A stretch of 7,140 bases of DNA, from assembly GCA_011524575.1 (NCBI GenBank), contig WTKB01000051.1, positions 1 to 7,140 on the forward strand, read 5' to 3'. The notes under the pieces are model-generated. The model had not been told where the DNA came from. It saw nothing but the letters and a program-made list of their open reading frames with translations, and made no database searches. Position 1 is the first letter of the stretch; the number at the start of each line of letters is the position of its first letter. Source of the stretch: Aquimarina sp. (lineage in GTDB: Bacteria > Bacteroidota > Bacteroidia > Flavobacteriales > Flavobacteriaceae). Shown piece by piece: positions 6,019 through 7,140 of the stretch. Position numbers and translations under genes: made by a program.

Positions 6019-6855
6019 ATGAAAGACGTACCCAACTCTAAAAAGTCATTTTCTTCAAAAAAAACATTTTCAAAAAAAGGAAAAGGAAAGTCTAGTGATG
6101 TAAGAAAAACGAGTTTACCTCCCCAATTACAAAAGAAATCATCAACGGATAAAGTCCGCCTAAATAAATATTTAGGTAATGCAGGTGTGTGTACTAGGCG
6201 TGATGCTGATTTATATATAGCCATGGGGAGTGTTAAAGTTAATGGTAAAATCATAACTGAATTAGGTTTTAAAGTGAGTCCTACTGATGAGGTTCGTTTT
6301 GATGGACAATTAATCAATGCTACAAAACATAATTATATAGTCTTAAATAAACCTAAAGCTTTCACTGCAGATTTTAAAACTACAGATGAGAGAAAAACAA
6401 TTTATAACCTCACAAGAACTGCTTCAAAACAATTACTTAAACCTGCAAGTAAATTGCTTAGACAAAGTTCAGGTTTAATCATTATGAGTAATGATGAGCA
6501 TTTTTTATCTAATTTAAATAGTTCAAAACGTATAGAGCAATTGTTTCATATCCATTTAAGTCGCCCATTGTCGATGGTGGATTATGAGAAAATTATGCAA
6601 GGAATTTGGGTTAAAGAAAGAGAGATAAAAATAGATAAACTTACTTTTGTGGAGGATGCGAGAAAAAAAGAATTAAGCATTCAAACTTCAAAACATTCTG
6701 ATGGTACACTCATTCGTTTATTTGAGAAACTTGACTACAAAGTTACTTACATGGATAGAGTACGTTTTGGAGGGATTACGAAAAAAGATTTACCTAGAGG
6801 TAAATGGCGTGTTCTTAGCAAACAGGAAATGATCAATTTAAGGATTATGGTATAG
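6019..6855 (+). CDS. RsuA/RluB-family pseudouridine synthase homologue lacking catalytic residues
   Basis: Active relatives convert a specific uridine of ribosomal RNA to pseudouridine. The 278 residues comprise a Lys/Ser-rich basic tail (1-45), an S4 RNA-binding domain (46-95, RLNKYLGNAGVCTRRDADLY at 47-66) and a pseudouridine synthase domain starting at YIVLNKPK (106-113). The family end DLPRGKWRVLSKQE (257-270) is kept. The catalytic motif GRLDRxTxGL reads SKLLRQSSGL (144-153), so the essential Asp is Leu147 (codon CTT, 6457-6459). The KxYxV motif reads QLFHI, giving Gln174 and Phe176 in place of Lys and Tyr. The first Arg of the later RRxF segment aligns with Ile232. The frame is uninterrupted, full-length and highly A/T-rich like its neighbours, which points to a maintained but probably non-catalytic RNA-binding protein. 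It follows the prenyltransferase gene, as in related genomes. Whether it still acts as an enzyme is inferred to be unlikely, not proven. Confidence 0.85.
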   Translation: MKDVPNSKKSFSSKKTFSKKGKGKSSDVRKTSLPPQLQKKSSTDKVRLNKYLGNAGVCTRRDADLYIAMGSVKVNGKIITELGFKVSPTDEVRFDGQLINATKHNYIVLNKPKAFTADFKTTDERKTIYNLTRTASKQLLKPASKLLRQSSGLIIMSNDEHFLSNLNSSKRIEQLFHIHLSRPLSMVDYEKIMQGIWVKEREIKIDKLTFVEDARKKELSIQTSKHSDGTLIRLFEKLDYKVTYMDRVRFGGITKKDLPRGKWRVLSKQEMINLRIMV

Positions 6856-7140
6856 TTTGTATTTAGTTTAAACAAGCTTTAATACCAATTATTACTCCAA
6901 ATGACCGTAATAAATCATTCATTTTTACTTTCTACTTTAGTATAAAAATAAACCATAGCATAAGGCTGTGCTTGATTTTTCTAATACGTATAAAGAAAAA
7001 ATCTTCTAATCTATTTTACAGTAATTTTAAGTAAGAGCTTGTTTAAACTCACTACTTCCTGTAATCCAAAATTTTAAGAACTTGAATCACTTTAAAAAGA
7101 TTTAAATATCTCGATATGTGCATCGTTTAAAAGTAAACCA
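6856..7140. other. Intergenic region at the right end, no gene recognised
   Basis: These 285 A/T-rich bases contain no supportable reading frame. They hold a repeat-family half (AGTTTAAACAAGCTT at 6865-6879), an ATACCAATT half-site (6882-6890), a weak A/T-rich inverted repeat with arms near 6974-6982 and 6994-7003 that could be a terminator-like stem, and the second copy of the 42-base direct repeat (7034-7075). A short minus-strand frame entering at the right edge and stopping at 7092-7094 may be the end of a neighbouring gene, but is too short to call. Confidence 0.5.
7034..7081. repeat. Direct repeat copy 2 (match to 175-216 continuing into 289-302)
   Basis: Bases 7034-7075 match 175-216 with one mismatch, and 7068-7081 match 289-302 exactly. 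This copy is thus continuous across the point where copy 1 has 80 more bases between two AAAATTTT octamers. Read on the minus strand it ends in GTTTAAACAAGCTCT, the same sequence as one arm of the palindrome at 1110-1137. Loose similarity may continue past 7081, suggesting it is part of a longer, decayed element whose boundary lies near 7034. Confidence 0.75.

Noticed and set aside
6006..6317. Minus-strand open frame opposite the start of the pseudouridine synthase homologue
   Set aside because: It is the antisense of the Lys/Ser-rich tail and S4 domain, and its Phe-rich translation is what the complement of AAA-rich sequence gives.
6974..7003. A/T-rich inverted repeat as an intrinsic terminator for the operon
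   Set aside because: The stem needs a bulge, has almost no G-C pairs and lies about 120 bases after the last stop codon, so it is too weak for a separate feature.
7092..7139. Minus-strand open frame entering from the right edge and stopping at 7092-7094
   Set aside because: Only about 15 codons are visible, with no recognisable motif. It could be a gene end or chance.

Overview
The window looks like a chromosomal piece of a low-GC member of the Bacteroidota, most likely class Flavobacteriia. Three things support this. The gene order mvaD - mevalonate kinase - UbiA-family prenyltransferase - RsuA/RluB-type pseudouridine synthase is one I know from flavobacteria. Start codons lack Shine-Dalgarno sequences and have A/T-rich leaders. 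Several genes are preceded by the Bacteroidota promoter pattern TTG-N19..21-TAnnTTTG. Species cannot be assigned from sequence reading alone.

Left part (1-1149): this is accessory-looking DNA. A minus-strand fragment carries the C-terminal catalytic region of a tyrosine recombinase, runs off the left edge and appears to be cut at its 5' side. Two tandem plus-strand genes follow. They encode small secreted proteins with two membrane helices (93 and 104 aa) that are clearly paralogous and resemble VirB2/TrbC/DUF4134-type pilin-like proteins of conjugation systems. No other conjugation gene is present. A 28-bp perfect palindrome lies between these genes and the convergent prfC and probably terminates transcription from both sides.

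Centre (1150-2957): prfC, encoding the GTPase release factor RF3, is on the minus strand. Its promoter lies in the 5' part of the divergent intergenic region, and promoter placement favours the internal ATG at 2745 (531 aa) as the true start. The other side of that region holds a promoter for mvaD and an 18-bp perfect palindrome seven bases before the mvaD start codon.

Right part (2958-6855): a plus-strand block of mvaD (diphosphomevalonate decarboxylase), a mevalonate-kinase-like GHMP kinase, a UbiA-family membrane prenyltransferase and an RsuA/RluB-family protein. The first three are tightly packed (gaps of 25 and 6 bases). They connect isopentenyl diphosphate synthesis through mevalonate with a polyprenyl transfer reaction at the membrane. 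The fourth gene has its own possible promoter in a 54-base gap. Its S4 domain and pseudouridine synthase fold signatures are intact, but the catalytic Asp has become Leu and the active-site Lys and Tyr have become Gln and Phe. It may therefore be an RNA-binding pseudoenzyme, which is the most interesting single observation here.

Right end (6856-7140): non-coding as far as can be seen. It carries a second copy of a 42-base repeat found at 175-216. The two copies bracket everything between and belong to a small family of sequences built around GTTTAAACAAGCT.
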